In this document: positions 47,673 through 56,576 of the stretch, one piece after another
Layout of the letters: each line of letters begins with the position of its first letter
How positions within the stretch are numbered: the first letter of the stretch is position 1
NCBI RefSeq assembly: GCF_020169335.1
Contig: NZ_JAIEZN010000002.1
Coordinates: 62,001-126,000, forward strand
Reading direction: 5' to 3'
Source: Devosia aquimaris
Lineage (GTDB): Bacteria; Pseudomonadota; Alphaproteobacteria; Rhizobiales; Devosiaceae
DNA: 64,000 bases
Made by a program: the position numbers and the translations under genes
Notes under the pieces: model-generated
Told to the model about the DNA's origin: nothing
Seen by the model: the letters and a program-made list of their open reading frames with translations, nothing else
Databases searched by the model: none

Positions 47673-48644
47673 ATGAAAAAACGAATCATCATTCTGGGCG
47701 GCGTTGTCATCGCCGTCATCCTGGCCTGGTCGGTCGCCTGGTATGTGCTGTCGGGTATCGTTCAGCAGCAGATCCTGGCGCAGGCCGAGGCCGATGGCAT
47801 CACCAGCCCCAGGCTGACCTGTGGCACGCTCAGCGTCGGCGGCTTCCCGTTCCGCTTCGATGCCGATTGCGAACAGGCCCATATCGTCACGGGTGACCTG
47901 GAGCTGGACGTGCCCGGCATCCGCGCCAGCATCCGCGTCTATGCCCCCACCCATCTGCTGGCCTCTGCTAAGGGCCCGCTGCAGCTGGTGGACAGCTTTA
48001 TCGGCACACGCAACGCCGTCGCCTGGTCAACGCTGGAAGCCAGCATACGCCTGCAGGACTGGCGCATCGCCCGCGCTTCGGTCTCGGGCAAGGATCTGGT
48101 CTGGTCCGACACCCTGCTGGGCGATACCACCATTGCTACCGCGCCGCTGGTCGAGGCCCATCTGTTCGACATTCCGGAGCGCCACGATCCAGAACGACGC
48201 CTGGCGGCGCTCGCTGGCTACGTGCTGGCCAAGGATCTGGCCTATCCCGCCCTGACGCTGAGCCAGACCAATGCGGAAGTTCAGCTCGAACTGGGCGGCC
48301 TGCCCGACGATGTGCGCAACTGGGGTGCGCCTGACATGCTGGCCCAGATGCAGGCGGCTGGCAGCACGCTCGACATCGTGGGCATCCATGGCACCGATGC
48401 AGACTCGGTGCTGGACGCGACCGGCTCCCTCTCGCTGGACGCCCAGGCCCAGCTGGAAGGACAGATCACCATCACCTCGACAGGCGTCGCCGAGCGCATC
48501 GGGCCGCTGCTCGAAGAGCCCTGGCGCACCCTGGTGCTGGGCGCGCCCGGCGCCGATGGCAGCTATGCCAACCAGCTCAATTTCCGCAATGGCGGCCTCT
48601 ACTCGGGCCTTGTGCCAATTGCCATGATCGGCCCGCTCTTCTAG
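47673..48644 (+). CDS. DUF2125 domain protein
   Basis: A 323-residue protein with an N-terminal helix (IIILGGVVIAVILAWSVAWYVL) that anchors it to the inner membrane or acts as a signal. The rest is periplasmic beta-rich sequence matching DUF2125: LTCGTLSVGGFPFRFDADC near 50-68 and FRNGGLYSGLVPIAMIGPLF at the end. The function is unknown; AsmA-like lipid-related folds are one idea. It is convergent with tyrC. Confidence 0.85.
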   Translation: MKKRIIILGGVVIAVILAWSVAWYVLSGIVQQQILAQAEADGITSPRLTCGTLSVGGFPFRFDADCEQAHIVTGDLELDVPGIRASIRVYAPTHLLASAKGPLQLVDSFIGTRNAVAWSTLEASIRLQDWRIARASVSGKDLVWSDTLLGDTTIATAPLVEAHLFDIPERHDPERRLAALAGYVLAKDLAYPALTLSQTNAEVQLELGGLPDDVRNWGAPDMLAQMQAAGSTLDIVGIHGTDADSVLDATGSLSLDAQAQLEGQITITSTGVAERIGPLLEEPWRTLVLGAPGADGSYANQLNFRNGGLYSGLVPIAMIGPLF

Positions 48645-48662
48645 GGCAACCAGACGACGCCG

Positions 48663-49634
48663 CTAGGCGTCATCGCCACCGCCATGCTCGCGCACGAAGG
48701 GCACCTCGGGCGCCGGCGGCGCCTCATGCGGGCGACCGAAATCGGGCGCGGCCGTTTCCTGCCCGGCCGAGATGATGGACCGGCGAATGGCGCGGGTGCG
48801 GGTGAACATGGCCTCGAGCGCCGGGCCGTCGCCCATGCGCACCGCCCTCTGCAGCACCGACAAATCCTCGGTGAAACGCCCCAGCATTTCGAGGACGGCA
48901 TCGCGATTGGTGAGGAAGACGTCGCGCCACATCACCGGGTCGGAGGCCGCGATACGCGTGAAATCGCGGAAGCCGGAGGCCGAGAACTTGATGACCTCGG
49001 ACTGCGTCGCAGCTTCCAGATCAGCCACCGTGCCCACGATGTTGTAGGCCACCAGATGGGGGATATGGCTGGTGATCGCCAGCACCATGTCGTGGTGAGC
49101 GGCTTCCATGCTTTCGACATGGCTGCCCATGGCGCGCCAGAAACCCGCCAGCTTTTCGGTCTGGGCCGGATCGACCTCACCGCCCGGCGTCAGCACGCAC
49201 CAGCGACCGGCAAACAGCTCGGCAAAGCCCGCCGAGGGCCCCGAATGCTCGGTGCCGGCGATCGGATGGGCTGGGATGAAATGCACCCCCGCCGGCACCA
49301 GGCTCTTGAGCACCTTGACCACGTGGCCCTTGACCGAGCCGACGTCGGACAAGATCGCGCCCGGCTCCAGCGCCGAGGCAATGGTCTGCATCACCCCTTC
49401 ATAGGCGCCCACCGGAGTGCACAGGATCACCAGATCGGCGCCACGCACGGCTTCGGCGGCGTCGAGCGTATAGATATCGCCCAGCCCCAGTTCGCGCGCC
49501 TCGTCCAGCGTTTCCTGCTTTCGCGTGGCAATGGAGATCACCTCGACCAGCCCCTGCCGCCGCGCGGCCAGCGCGATGGACGACCCGATCAGCCCGATGC
49601 CCACCAGGGCAAGCTTGCGAAAATGAACACTCAT
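48663..49634 (-). CDS. tyrC: Prephenate/arogenate dehydrogenase
   Basis: A 323-residue monofunctional tyrosine-pathway dehydrogenase. It starts KLALVGIGLIGSSIALAARR (NAD fold), with the catalytic His in FIPAHPIAGTEHSGPSAGF. No chorismate mutase or ACT domain is attached. It overlaps hisC by four bases, the common hisC-tyrC order. Prephenate versus arogenate preference cannot be told. Confidence 0.92.
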   Translation of the reverse strand: MSVHFRKLALVGIGLIGSSIALAARRQGLVEVISIATRKQETLDEARELGLGDIYTLDAAEAVRGADLVILCTPVGAYEGVMQTIASALEPGAILSDVGSVKGHVVKVLKSLVPAGVHFIPAHPIAGTEHSGPSAGFAELFAGRWCVLTPGGEVDPAQTEKLAGFWRAMGSHVESMEAAHHDMVLAITSHIPHLVAYNIVGTVADLEAATQSEVIKFSASGFRDFTRIAASDPVMWRDVFLTNRDAVLEMLGRFTEDLSVLQRAVRMGDGPALEAMFTRTRAIRRSIISAGQETAAPDFGRPHEAPPAPEVPFVREHGGGDDA

Positions 49635-50725
49635 GAAATCTTGACCAGTGCCTTGAGAATGCCGACGACGCCCTGCATCGCCTGTTCCGAACCAATGGAA
49701 ATGCGCAACCCGTGGTCGATGCCATAGGAGCCGGCCACCTCACGCACCACCAGACCACGCTCCATCAGCGTGTCGAAGGCCAGGCGCGCATGCTCGGCAT
49801 CGGGAAAAAGCACCAGCACGAAATTGCCCTGGCTGGGCACCACATACATGTGGTTGCTGGTCAGCTCCTGGGTAATCCAATCGCGCCATTGCGCATTATG
49901 CGCCTTGAGCCGCGCGGTGAACTCGACATCGCGCGCCGCTGCGGCGCCGGCCATCTGCGCCGGCAAATTGACGTTGAACGGCCCGCGGATGCGGTTGATG
50001 GCGTCGACCAGTTCGAGCGTGCCCACCATCCAGCCGATGCGCGCCGCCGCCAGCCCCATTTTGGAGAAGGTGCGAACCATCACGACGTTCTTTGCCTCGC
50101 GCACGAGGTCGAGCCCCACCGCGAAATCCTCGGCCGTGACATATTCGGCATAGGCATTGTCGATGACGAGCAGGATGTCGGGGCGCATGCCGGCATGCAG
50201 CCGCCGCATTTCGGCATCGCTGATATAGGTGCCGGTGGGATTATTGGGATTGGCCAGCCAGACCACCTTGGTCTGCGGCGTCACGGCGGCCAACAGCCCA
50301 TCGACATGGGCGGTATAATCCACCTCATCGACCATGATGATGTCAGCGCCCGTGGCGCGGGTAATGATCGGATAGACCGAAAAGCCATATTGGCTCATCA
50401 CCGCATTGTCGCCCTCGCCCAGATAGGTCTGCGCCAGCAGGTGCAGCAGATCATCCGAGCCATTGCCGCAGACAATGGTAGCGGGATCGATGCCATGCAC
50501 TTCGCCCAGCGCCTCGCGCAGCAGACGCGAGGAGCCCTCGGGATAGATTTCGAGATGCTGGGCCGCAGCGGCAAAGGCTGCCTGCGCCTTGGGGCTGGCG
50601 CCCAGCGGGGACTCATTGGCCGACAACTTGATCGCATTGCTGCCTGCCGCGCCGGACTTGCCGGGCACATAGGGCGCAATGTCGAGGATTCCAGGCTGCG
50701 GCTGCGGGCGGATATCTTCGGACAT
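49631..50725 (-). CDS. hisC: Histidinol-phosphate aminotransferase
   Basis: A 364-residue class II aminotransferase. It has KLSANESPLGASPKA, GNGSDDLLHLLA, NPNNPTGTYIS and the PLP lysine in RTFSKMGLAAARIGW. In this neighbourhood it may also serve as an aromatic aminotransferase with tyrC. ATG 50725 gives the standard N-terminus; the ribosome site is weak. Confidence 0.92.
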   Translation of the reverse strand: MSEDIRPQPQPGILDIAPYVPGKSGAAGSNAIKLSANESPLGASPKAQAAFAAAAQHLEIYPEGSSRLLREALGEVHGIDPATIVCGNGSDDLLHLLAQTYLGEGDNAVMSQYGFSVYPIITRATGADIIMVDEVDYTAHVDGLLAAVTPQTKVVWLANPNNPTGTYISDAEMRRLHAGMRPDILLVIDNAYAEYVTAEDFAVGLDLVREAKNVVMVRTFSKMGLAAARIGWMVGTLELVDAINRIRGPFNVNLPAQMAGAAAARDVEFTARLKAHNAQWRDWITQELTSNHMYVVPSQGNFVLVLFPDAEHARLAFDTLMERGLVVREVAGSYGIDHGLRISIGSEQAMQGVVGILKALVKIS

Positions 50726-50842
50726 GATGCCAATTCTGGGCGGAAAAACCGCGCGGACCATAGTCAAACTGCTCGGCGATGGCAAAGCGCTTCTGCGTCC
50801 CCGGCCAGCGAGGCCGTCGATGGCGCCGGGTCAACGCGGCCT

Positions 50843-51204
50843 GTCCCGATCCGGGACGGTCAATGCCAATGATTGCGAAGAGGCTGTCCATCGCCCCAGC
50901 ACCAGCGGCTTCCCGCCGGATAACGTCGCGAATTTTTTCGGTGTGCTCCGCATTAACCCCTTGATCACATTTGCTGATTCCGGACCGAATTTAACCCGAT
51001 GTTAGCACTGGTGAAGCAAAATTGCGCCGATCGAGACCAACCAGGGCCTGCCCGCAAGACGCTGGTGTCCCGATGGTGACATACCCCCCAGCCCTAGCGG
51101 TGAACGAAGCAGCATTTTTGAGTCTGCGCCGATTCGAGCCTGTTTCGTTCGCCACCTGTTCTATCCATTAAGCCCTGTGGCAGGACTGTGACGGCCCTGT
51201 CCTT
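50843..51204 (+). repeat. Duplicated intergenic element, copy A
   Basis: Starts with hairpin GTCCCG-ATC-CGGGAC and shares ordered landmarks with copy B (57892-58252) at an offset of 7,048 (hairpin 7,049): GGTCAA-G-C, TTAACC, TGAA, CTGGTG, GTGAAC-AAGC-GCATT, CGATTCG, CGTTC, TTAA and CCTGTGGCA. The hairpin block is 21 of 25 identical and the GTGAAC block 15 of 17. The interior is much more diverged. Boundaries are approximate. Confidence 0.55.
51100..51171 (+). other. 23-codon ORF in copy A (candidate small protein)
   Basis: A GTG-to-TAA frame of 23 codons, translating to VNEAAFLSLRRF followed by EPVSFATCSIH. The aligned frame in copy B has the same length and stop. Ten of 23 residues are identical and codons 4, 9 and 14 differ only synonymously. 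No Shine-Dalgarno is seen, so it would need leaderless translation. Conservation for regulatory reasons is the alternative. Confidence 0.3.
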
Positions 51205-51276
51205 TCTTGGGACAATCCCGGGACAATGCGGCGTGCCTCTCGCAACTGTCGCGGGGACCGCTTACATTGGCAGCAC

Positions 51277-54200
51277 ATGACCTTCGCGCCCGCCCAGTCC
51301 GTCAAGGCGATCCTTGGCCCGACCAATACCGGCAAAACCTATTTTGCCATTGAACGCATGCTGGCCCATCCCACCGGGATGATTGGCCTGCCGCTGCGCC
51401 TTCTGGCGCGCGAGGTCTATCAGCGCTGCGTCGAACGGGTCGGCGAGCAGGCCGTGGCCCTGGTGACGGGCGAAGAGCGCATTGTCCCCGCCAAGCCGCG
51501 ATTCTGGGTCTGCACCGTCGAGGCCATGCCCACCGACATAAGGGTCGACTGCGTCGCCATTGACGAAATCCAGACCGCCACGGACTTCGACCGCGGCCAT
51601 GTCTTCACCGACCGCATCCTGCACGCCCGGGGCACCAGCGAGACATTGCTCCTAGGTGCCGCGACCATGGAGCCGGTGATCCGCAAGCTGCTGCCCCATG
51701 CCGATATCATCGACCGGCCGCGCTTCAGCCATCTCACCTATGCCGGCTCCAAGAAGATTTCGCGCCAGCCGCCCCGCTCGGCCATCGTCGCCTTCTCGGC
51801 CCGCCAGGTCTATGCCATTGCCGAACTGATCCGTCGCGAGCGCGGTGGCGCCGCGGTGGTCATGGGCGCGCTCAGCCCCCGCACCCGCAATGCGCAGGTC
51901 GACCTCTACCAGAATGGCGATGTCGATTTTCTCGTCGCCACCGACGCCATCGGCATGGGGCTCAACCTCGATATCCACCACGTCGCCTTTGCCGATGACA
52001 GCAAGTTTGACGGCCATACCAGTCGCCCGCTGACCCCCGCCGAGCTAGGCCAGATCGCCGGTCGCGCCGGTCGCCATGCCCGCAATGGCACCTTCGGCGT
52101 CACCGGCGGCACCGAGGGATTCGACGAGGAAATGGTCGTGGCGCTCGAAACCCACGATTTTGCCCCGCTCAAAGTGCTGCAATGGCGCAACAATCAGCTG
52201 GATTATTCATCCATCAACGCCCTGCTCAACAGCCTCGAAAAGCCGCCTGAGGACCGGGCGCTGACCCGCGTGCCCATCGCCACCGACCAGCGCGCGCTCG
52301 AATTCCTCGCCCGCAATGAGGCCGGCAAGCTGGCGCGCGGCCTCGATGGGGCCCGATTGCTGTGGGAATGCTGCCAAATCCCTGATTATCAGGGCATTTC
52401 GCCAGCCAACCATGGGGAGATCGTCACCCGTGTCTATTCCGACCTTATGCGCCGCGGCAAAGTCGATGCAGACTGGATTGCCGAGCAGGTCCGCTTTTGC
52501 GACAATGTCAGCGGTGATATCGATACGCTAAGCAACCGGATCAGGCAGATCCGCACCTGGACCTTTATCGCCAACCGCAAAAACTGGCTTGCAGACCCTT
52601 CACATTGGCGCGAAAAGACCCGAGACATTGAAGACCGCCTGAGTGATGCGCTGCATGAGCGGCTGACCCAGCGGTTCGTCGACCGGCGCACGAGTGTGTT
52701 GCTTCGTCACCTGAAAGACAAACGTATGGCATCTCCCGAGATCAATGAGCGTGGCGAAGTGCGGCTGGAAGGCCATCTCATCGGCACGCTCGAAGGCTTC
52801 CGCTTCACCCTGGCCCGCAATGATGGCGACGCAGACAGCAAGAGTCTGCGCGCTGCGGCCGACCACGTTGTGGCGCCGGAAATCCACAATCGGGCGGAAC
52901 GCCTGGCAGGTGCGCCAAACGAAGAGATCGTTCTGGCCACCGATGGCCGCCTGCGCTGGAAGGGCGACCTGGTAGCCGAACTGATCGAAGGCGAGACGCT
53001 CTATCGGCCTCGCATTCTGATTCTGGCCGATGAGACGCTGACCGGACCCGACCTCGAACGCGTGCAGGACCGGCTCAACCTCTGGCTGCGCCACCACATC
53101 AACACCGTGCTCGAGCCCGTCATGGCGCTGGAGGCCCCGGCTGATCTGGACGGCACCGCCCGCGGCATTGCCTATCAGCTGATCGAGCATCTCGGCCTGA
53201 TCCCCCGTAGCCAGGTGGCCGACGAGGTCAAGAATCTTGACCAGGACGTCCGCGGCCGCATGCGCAAGCTGGGCATCAAGTTCGGCGCCTATCACATCTA
53301 CCTGCCGCTCTCGCTCAAGCCCGCCCCGCGCGAGCTGGCGCTCATCCTGTTCGCACTCAAGAATGGCGGCGTACGCCAGCCCGGCGTCACCGATATTCCG
53401 CACATCGTGCTCTCGGGCCGTACCAGCTTTGTGGTCGACCCCGATGTCGATACCCGTCTTTATGAGATTGCCGGCTTCAAGGTTGCCGGCAAGCGCGCCG
53501 TGCGCGTCGACATTCTCGAACGCCTGGCCGATATCATCCGCCCGCTGATCGCGCTCGACCCCACGCGGCACCAGGGCGAAGTGCCCGCCGGCGCTGCCGA
53601 GGGCAATGGTTTCCGCGTCACGGTGGAAATGACCTCGCTGCTGGGCTGCTCGGGCGAGGATTTCGCCTCGATCCTGACCTCGCTGGGCTATCGCGTCAAA
53701 CGCGTCCCCAAGGTCGCCGCACCGGCGGCGCCGGCTGACGCCAGCCCGGAAGCACCGGCCCTGGAAGAAACCCTGAGCGAGAACCCCGCATCCACCGAAC
53801 CGGTTGCCGAAGAGCCGCTCGAAGCCACACAGGCAGAAACGACGCCCGCGATGGACGCCGCCATGCCCGAGACGACAATCGTCGAGGCAACCCCGGCCAC
53901 CGTCGAGGACACGCCGGCGACCCCGGCCGAACCCGAATTCGACGAGATCTGGTCCCCGGCTGGCAAGCGCGCCGACAACAAGCGCCACGAACCCCGCCGC
54001 CGCCCCGAAGGCGAAGGCCGCCAGCGCAACCATGCGCCGGCTGCCAAGCGTCGCCCCGAAGGCGAAGTGCAGGACCTCACCAAGGCCCAGCACCTCAACC
54101 CCAAGGCCAAGTTCGAGGGCCGCGGCCGCAATGACAATCGTCGCCCCGACGACCAGAAGGGCGATCGCGCCAAGTTCGAACGCCCACGCAACGACAAGGC

Positions 54201-54294
54201 CGAGCGTCCGCGTGAAGACAAGCGCGAAAAGGCCTTCGACCCCGATAGCCCCTTTGCCAAGCTTGCGGCCCTGCGCGACCGCAAGGCCGAGTAG
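51277..54294 (+). CDS. Suv3-like RNA/DNA helicase with disordered basic tail
   Basis: A 1005-residue superfamily 2 helicase of the Suv3-like group found in alphaproteobacteria. The motifs are GPTNTGKTYFAIERML near 11, DEIQ (CVAIDEIQTATD) near 90, GAATMEP, VATDAIGMGLNLD and QIAGRAGRHARNGTFG. Residues from about 815 are acidic Ala/Pro-rich and then Arg/Lys/Glu-rich repeats (RRRPEGEGRQRN), likely RNA-binding and unstructured. It heads a helicase-S4-GNAT-fdxA run. An RNA-decay or ribosome role is inferred from the family only. Confidence 0.9.
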   Translation: MTFAPAQSVKAILGPTNTGKTYFAIERMLAHPTGMIGLPLRLLAREVYQRCVERVGEQAVALVTGEERIVPAKPRFWVCTVEAMPTDIRVDCVAIDEIQTATDFDRGHVFTDRILHARGTSETLLLGAATMEPVIRKLLPHADIIDRPRFSHLTYAGSKKISRQPPRSAIVAFSARQVYAIAELIRRERGGAAVVMGALSPRTRNAQVDLYQNGDVDFLVATDAIGMGLNLDIHHVAFADDSKFDGHTSRPLTPAELGQIAGRAGRHARNGTFGVTGGTEGFDEEMVVALETHDFAPLKVLQWRNNQLDYSSINALLNSLEKPPEDRALTRVPIATDQRALEFLARNEAGKLARGLDGARLLWECCQIPDYQGISPANHGEIVTRVYSDLMRRGKVDADWIAEQVRFCDNVSGDIDTLSNRIRQIRTWTFIANRKNWLADPSHWREKTRDIEDRLSDALHERLTQRFVDRRTSVLLRHLKDKRMASPEINERGEVRLEGHLIGTLEGFRFTLARNDGDADSKSLRAAADHVVAPEIHNRAERLAGAPNEEIVLATDGRLRWKGDLVAELIEGETLYRPRILILADETLTGPDLERVQDRLNLWLRHHINTVLEPVMALEAPADLDGTARGIAYQLIEHLGLIPRSQVADEVKNLDQDVRGRMRKLGIKFGAYHIYLPLSLKPAPRELALILFALKNGGVRQPGVTDIPHIVLSGRTSFVVDPDVDTRLYEIAGFKVAGKRAVRVDILERLADIIRPLIALDPTRHQGEVPAGAAEGNGFRVTVEMTSLLGCSGEDFASILTSLGYRVKRVPKVAAPAAPADASPEAPALEETLSENPASTEPVAEEPLEATQAETTPAMDAAMPETTIVEATPATVEDTPATPAEPEFDEIWSPAGKRADNKRHEPRRRPEGEGRQRNHAPAAKRRPEGEVQDLTKAQHLNPKAKFEGRGRNDNRRPDDQKGDRAKFERPRNDKAERPREDKREKAFDPDSPFAKLAALRDRKAE

Positions 54295-54297
54295 GCC

Positions 54298-54711
54298 TTG
54301 CCGGGACCTGTCGCGCCAGCCGTCCGCAAGGAGCGGCTCGACAGGTTCCTGTTCTTTGCCCGCGCGCTGAAATCCCGCACGCTGGCGCAAAAAATCATCG
54401 AATCGGGCGCTATCCGCGTCAACTCCGAGCGCACCGACCGCAGCGACCACAAGGTGGGTGCCGGCGATGTCCTGACCATGACGCTGCATAACCGCATTGT
54501 TGTCTGGCGCATCATCGATCCCGGTACCCGTCGCGGCCCCGCCAGCGAGGCCCAGGGCCTTTATGAGGATCTCTCGCCGCCGTCCCTGCCCAAGGCCGAG
54601 CAGAGCCCCTACGAGGCCGCGCTGGCACAGCGCGACGATGGCGCCGGCCGCCCCACCAAGAAGCAGCGCCGCGACACGGACCGGCTGCGGGACAGGGGTG
54701 ATGATCCATGA
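54298..54711 (+). CDS. S4 domain RNA-binding protein (Hsp15-like)
   Basis: A 137-residue protein with an N-terminal S4 RNA-binding domain: RLDRFLFFARALKSRTLAQK, then IIESGAIRVNSERTDRSDHKVGAGDVL. The C-terminus is basic and charged (RPTKKQRRDTDRLRDRG). Hsp15 relatives bind stalled 50S subunits. The start is TTG 54298, three bases after the helicase stop; its stop overlaps the GNAT start (ATGA). Confidence 0.87.
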   Translation: MPGPVAPAVRKERLDRFLFFARALKSRTLAQKIIESGAIRVNSERTDRSDHKVGAGDVLTMTLHNRIVVWRIIDPGTRRGPASEAQGLYEDLSPPSLPKAEQSPYEAALAQRDDGAGRPTKKQRRDTDRLRDRGDDP

Positions 54712-55223
54712 CCATCATTCCCACCCTGTCGACGGACCGCCTGCGGCTCCGCCCACCGACCTTTGACGATTTTCAGGACTATGCCGCATTGATGCGATCA
54801 GACCGCGCAGTCTACATGGGCGGCCCATTCGACGAACGATCCGCCTGGGGCATGTTCTGCAGTGATACCGCCCAGTGGCACCTGTTCGGCCATGGTTGCC
54901 TGATGCTGGAACTGGTTCAGACCGGCCAGTGCGTCGGGCAGGTCGGCATCAACCACGGCCCTTTGTTCCCTGAGAAGGAACTGGGTTGGTTCCTCTATGC
55001 AGGCCATGAGGGCAAGGGTTTCGCCTATGAAGCCGCGCGTGCCATGCGCGACTGGGCTTTTGATGCACTCCAACTCCCCAGTCTGGTCAGCTACATCGAC
55101 GCAGAAAATGCCCCTTCAATCGCGCTCGCCAAGCGCCTTGGTGCGACCCTCGATGGCGTTGCAGTTCGCCAGGACCCTGAAGATGTAGTTTTCCGCCACT
55201 GGCCACGCACAAGCGCTGGATAA
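54708..55223 (+). CDS. GNAT family N-acetyltransferase (RimJ/RimL-like)
   Basis: A 171-residue acetyltransferase of the RimJ/RimL type: LSTDRLRLRPPTFDDFQDYA opens it and LGWFLYAGHEGKGFAYEAAR is the acetyl-CoA loop; YIDAENAPSIALAKRLGA closes it. It is inserted between the S4 gene and fdxA and translationally coupled to the former. A protein N-terminal target is possible but unproven. Confidence 0.87.
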   Translation: MTIIPTLSTDRLRLRPPTFDDFQDYAALMRSDRAVYMGGPFDERSAWGMFCSDTAQWHLFGHGCLMLELVQTGQCVGQVGINHGPLFPEKELGWFLYAGHEGKGFAYEAARAMRDWAFDALQLPSLVSYIDAENAPSIALAKRLGATLDGVAVRQDPEDVVFRHWPRTSAG

Positions 55224-55372
55224 ATTATGCCTTCCGCGACGCCCCTAGCGCCAAACCCTGCCTGCTGCTGACCTTGCAGCGACACCAGAAAAAGTTTAGC
55301 AACGAAGCCGTTGAGACCTGCCGTGCTGCGCCATCTGCCCCAGCCCGGCTCCTGTTCGGGATGCCCGCCTAG

Positions 55373-55711
55373 ATGACCTATATCGTCACCGACAATTGCA
55401 TTGCCTGCAAATACACCGACTGCGTCGAAGTCTGTCCCGTGGACTGCTTCTACGAGGGCGAGAACATGCTGGTGATCCACCCGGACGAGTGCATCGACTG
55501 TGGCGTCTGCGAGCCGGAATGCCCTGCCGAGGCCATCAAGCCTGACACCGAAAGCGGGCTCGACCACTGGCTGCAGATCAACACCAAATTTGCCTCGATC
55601 TGGCCCAATCTCACCGAGCGCCGCGACCCACTCCCTGAGGCCAAGGAGAAGGACGGCGAGACCGGCAAGTTCGAGAAATACTTCTCCGAGGAACCCGGCG
55701 AAGGCGACTGA
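55373..55711 (+). CDS. fdxA: Ferredoxin FdxA (7Fe-8S type)
   Basis: A 112-residue ferredoxin. Cys in [20 protein letters not shown] and [16 protein letters not shown] supply a [3Fe-4S] and a [4Fe-4S] cluster, as in FdxA. The C-terminal extension ([25 protein letters not shown]) is the standard tail. carD, which often follows in relatives, is replaced here by a transporter gene on the other strand. A strong terminator follows. Confidence 0.94.
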   Translation: MTYIVTDNCIACKYTDCVEVCPVDCFYEGENMLVIHPDECIDCGVCEPECPAEAIKPDTESGLDHWLQINTKFASIWPNLTERRDPLPEAKEKDGETGKFEKYFSEEPGEGD

Positions 55712-55737
55712 TCGCCAGCCGTTCCGTCGATCATTTC

Positions 55738-55770
55738 AAACCGCCCGCTCCAGACTGGAGCGGGCGGTTT
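55738..55770. terminator. Bidirectional terminator between fdxA and the VUT transporter
   Basis: A perfect 15-bp stem AAACCGCCCGCTCCA / TGGAGCGGGCGGTTT with a GAC loop, T-rich sequence after it on the + strand and AAA before it. It lies between convergent genes. Confidence 0.88.
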
Positions 55771-55778
55771 TGTTTGCG

Positions 55779-56471
55779 CTAGGCCTGGGCCGAAGCGCCC
55801 AGCGGCGGCAGCGGCATCAGCCGGCCCATCAGCGCGCGATAGGGCGCCAGCAGCAGCAGCGCCGCCATGAACTTGACCAGGAAGTCACCCGAGGCCAGCG
55901 AGACCCACAGCGGCACTTCGGGGCCCACACCCAGCCAGGGCGCCGGAAAGCCCAGCGAACCGTCAGCCAGGCCGAACAGCGCGTCAATGCCCGCCAGCGC
56001 CGGGGCAAAGGCCACCGAGAAGAAGATGGCCGTATCGATCATCGAGCCGAACAGCGACCCGGCCAGCGGCGGCAGGAACCAGGCACGGCTGGCCCGCAAC
56101 CGCGAGAACACTGCAATATCGAGCAGCTGGCCGACGAGGAAGGCCGTGGCCGAGGCCAGGGCAATGCGCTGCGTGGTGGCCGCGGCGTCATTGTCGCTCC
56201 AGGGCAGGCTGTGGAAGCTGAGATAAAACGACAGGCCCAGGCCCACAGCAAAGCCGGCCAGCACCACAAGGCGCGCATTGCGCGCGCCATCGAAGCGATT
56301 GGTGAGGTCGGTGATCAGGAAGGCGAAGGGGAAGGTGAAGGCGCCCCAGGTCAGCAGATCGGCCAGGTTGACCGAGCCCAGCTGCACCTGCAGCGGATAG
56401 AGCACCAGGATATTGGACGCCGCGACAACGACGACCATGGCGGCCACAGCCGCGAACAGACGAGCTAGCAT
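55779..56471 (-). CDS. VUT family transporter (YhhQ-like, probable queuosine precursor uptake)
   Basis: A 230-residue membrane protein with about six helices. NLADLLTWGAFTFPFAFLIT, then DLTNRFDGARNARLVVLAGF, and later ASATAFLVGQLLDIAVFSRLR and FGSMIDTAIFFSVAFAP match the YhhQ/VUT family, which imports preQ0/preQ1 or queuine. gluQ at 32398 acts on queuosine, which is consistent. GAGGT precedes the ATG. I saw no convincing preQ1 riboswitch in the 129 bp upstream. Confidence 0.87.
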   Translation of the reverse strand: MLARLFAAVAAMVVVVAASNILVLYPLQVQLGSVNLADLLTWGAFTFPFAFLITDLTNRFDGARNARLVVLAGFAVGLGLSFYLSFHSLPWSDNDAAATTQRIALASATAFLVGQLLDIAVFSRLRASRAWFLPPLAGSLFGSMIDTAIFFSVAFAPALAGIDALFGLADGSLGFPAPWLGVGPEVPLWVSLASGDFLVKFMAALLLLAPYRALMGRLMPLPPLGASAQA

Positions 56472-56540
56472 CAGAATGCACCTCTATGTAACCCGCCTGC
56501 CGGCATCAGACCGGGGCGGGGGTGCGCCAGGATTGGCGCA

Positions 56541-56576
56541 AAACAAAACCGCGCAGAGAAGCGCTCCCTACGCGGT
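56541..56576 (-). terminator. Rho-independent terminator of rpmB
   Basis: Stem ACCGCG / CGCGGT enclosing a further AGGGAG/TTCTCT pairing, followed on the minus strand by TTTTGTTTT. It begins 25 bases after the rpmB stop. Confidence 0.75.

Larger units (their letters stand above)
50726..51276. other. 551-bp intergenic region between hisC and the helicase gene
   Basis: This long gap has no conventional gene. It holds copy A of a duplicated element (about 50843-51204), a CtrA-like box TTAA-N7-TTAGC (50991-51006), and a GTTC-N7-GTTC sequence (51147-51161) that may be chance. metX, which often faces hisC in relatives, is not here. Confidence 0.6.

Noticed and set aside
52600..54489. A 629-codon open frame antisense to the helicase gene
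   Set aside because: Low-complexity product opposite a well-conserved helicase; a GC-skew shadow.
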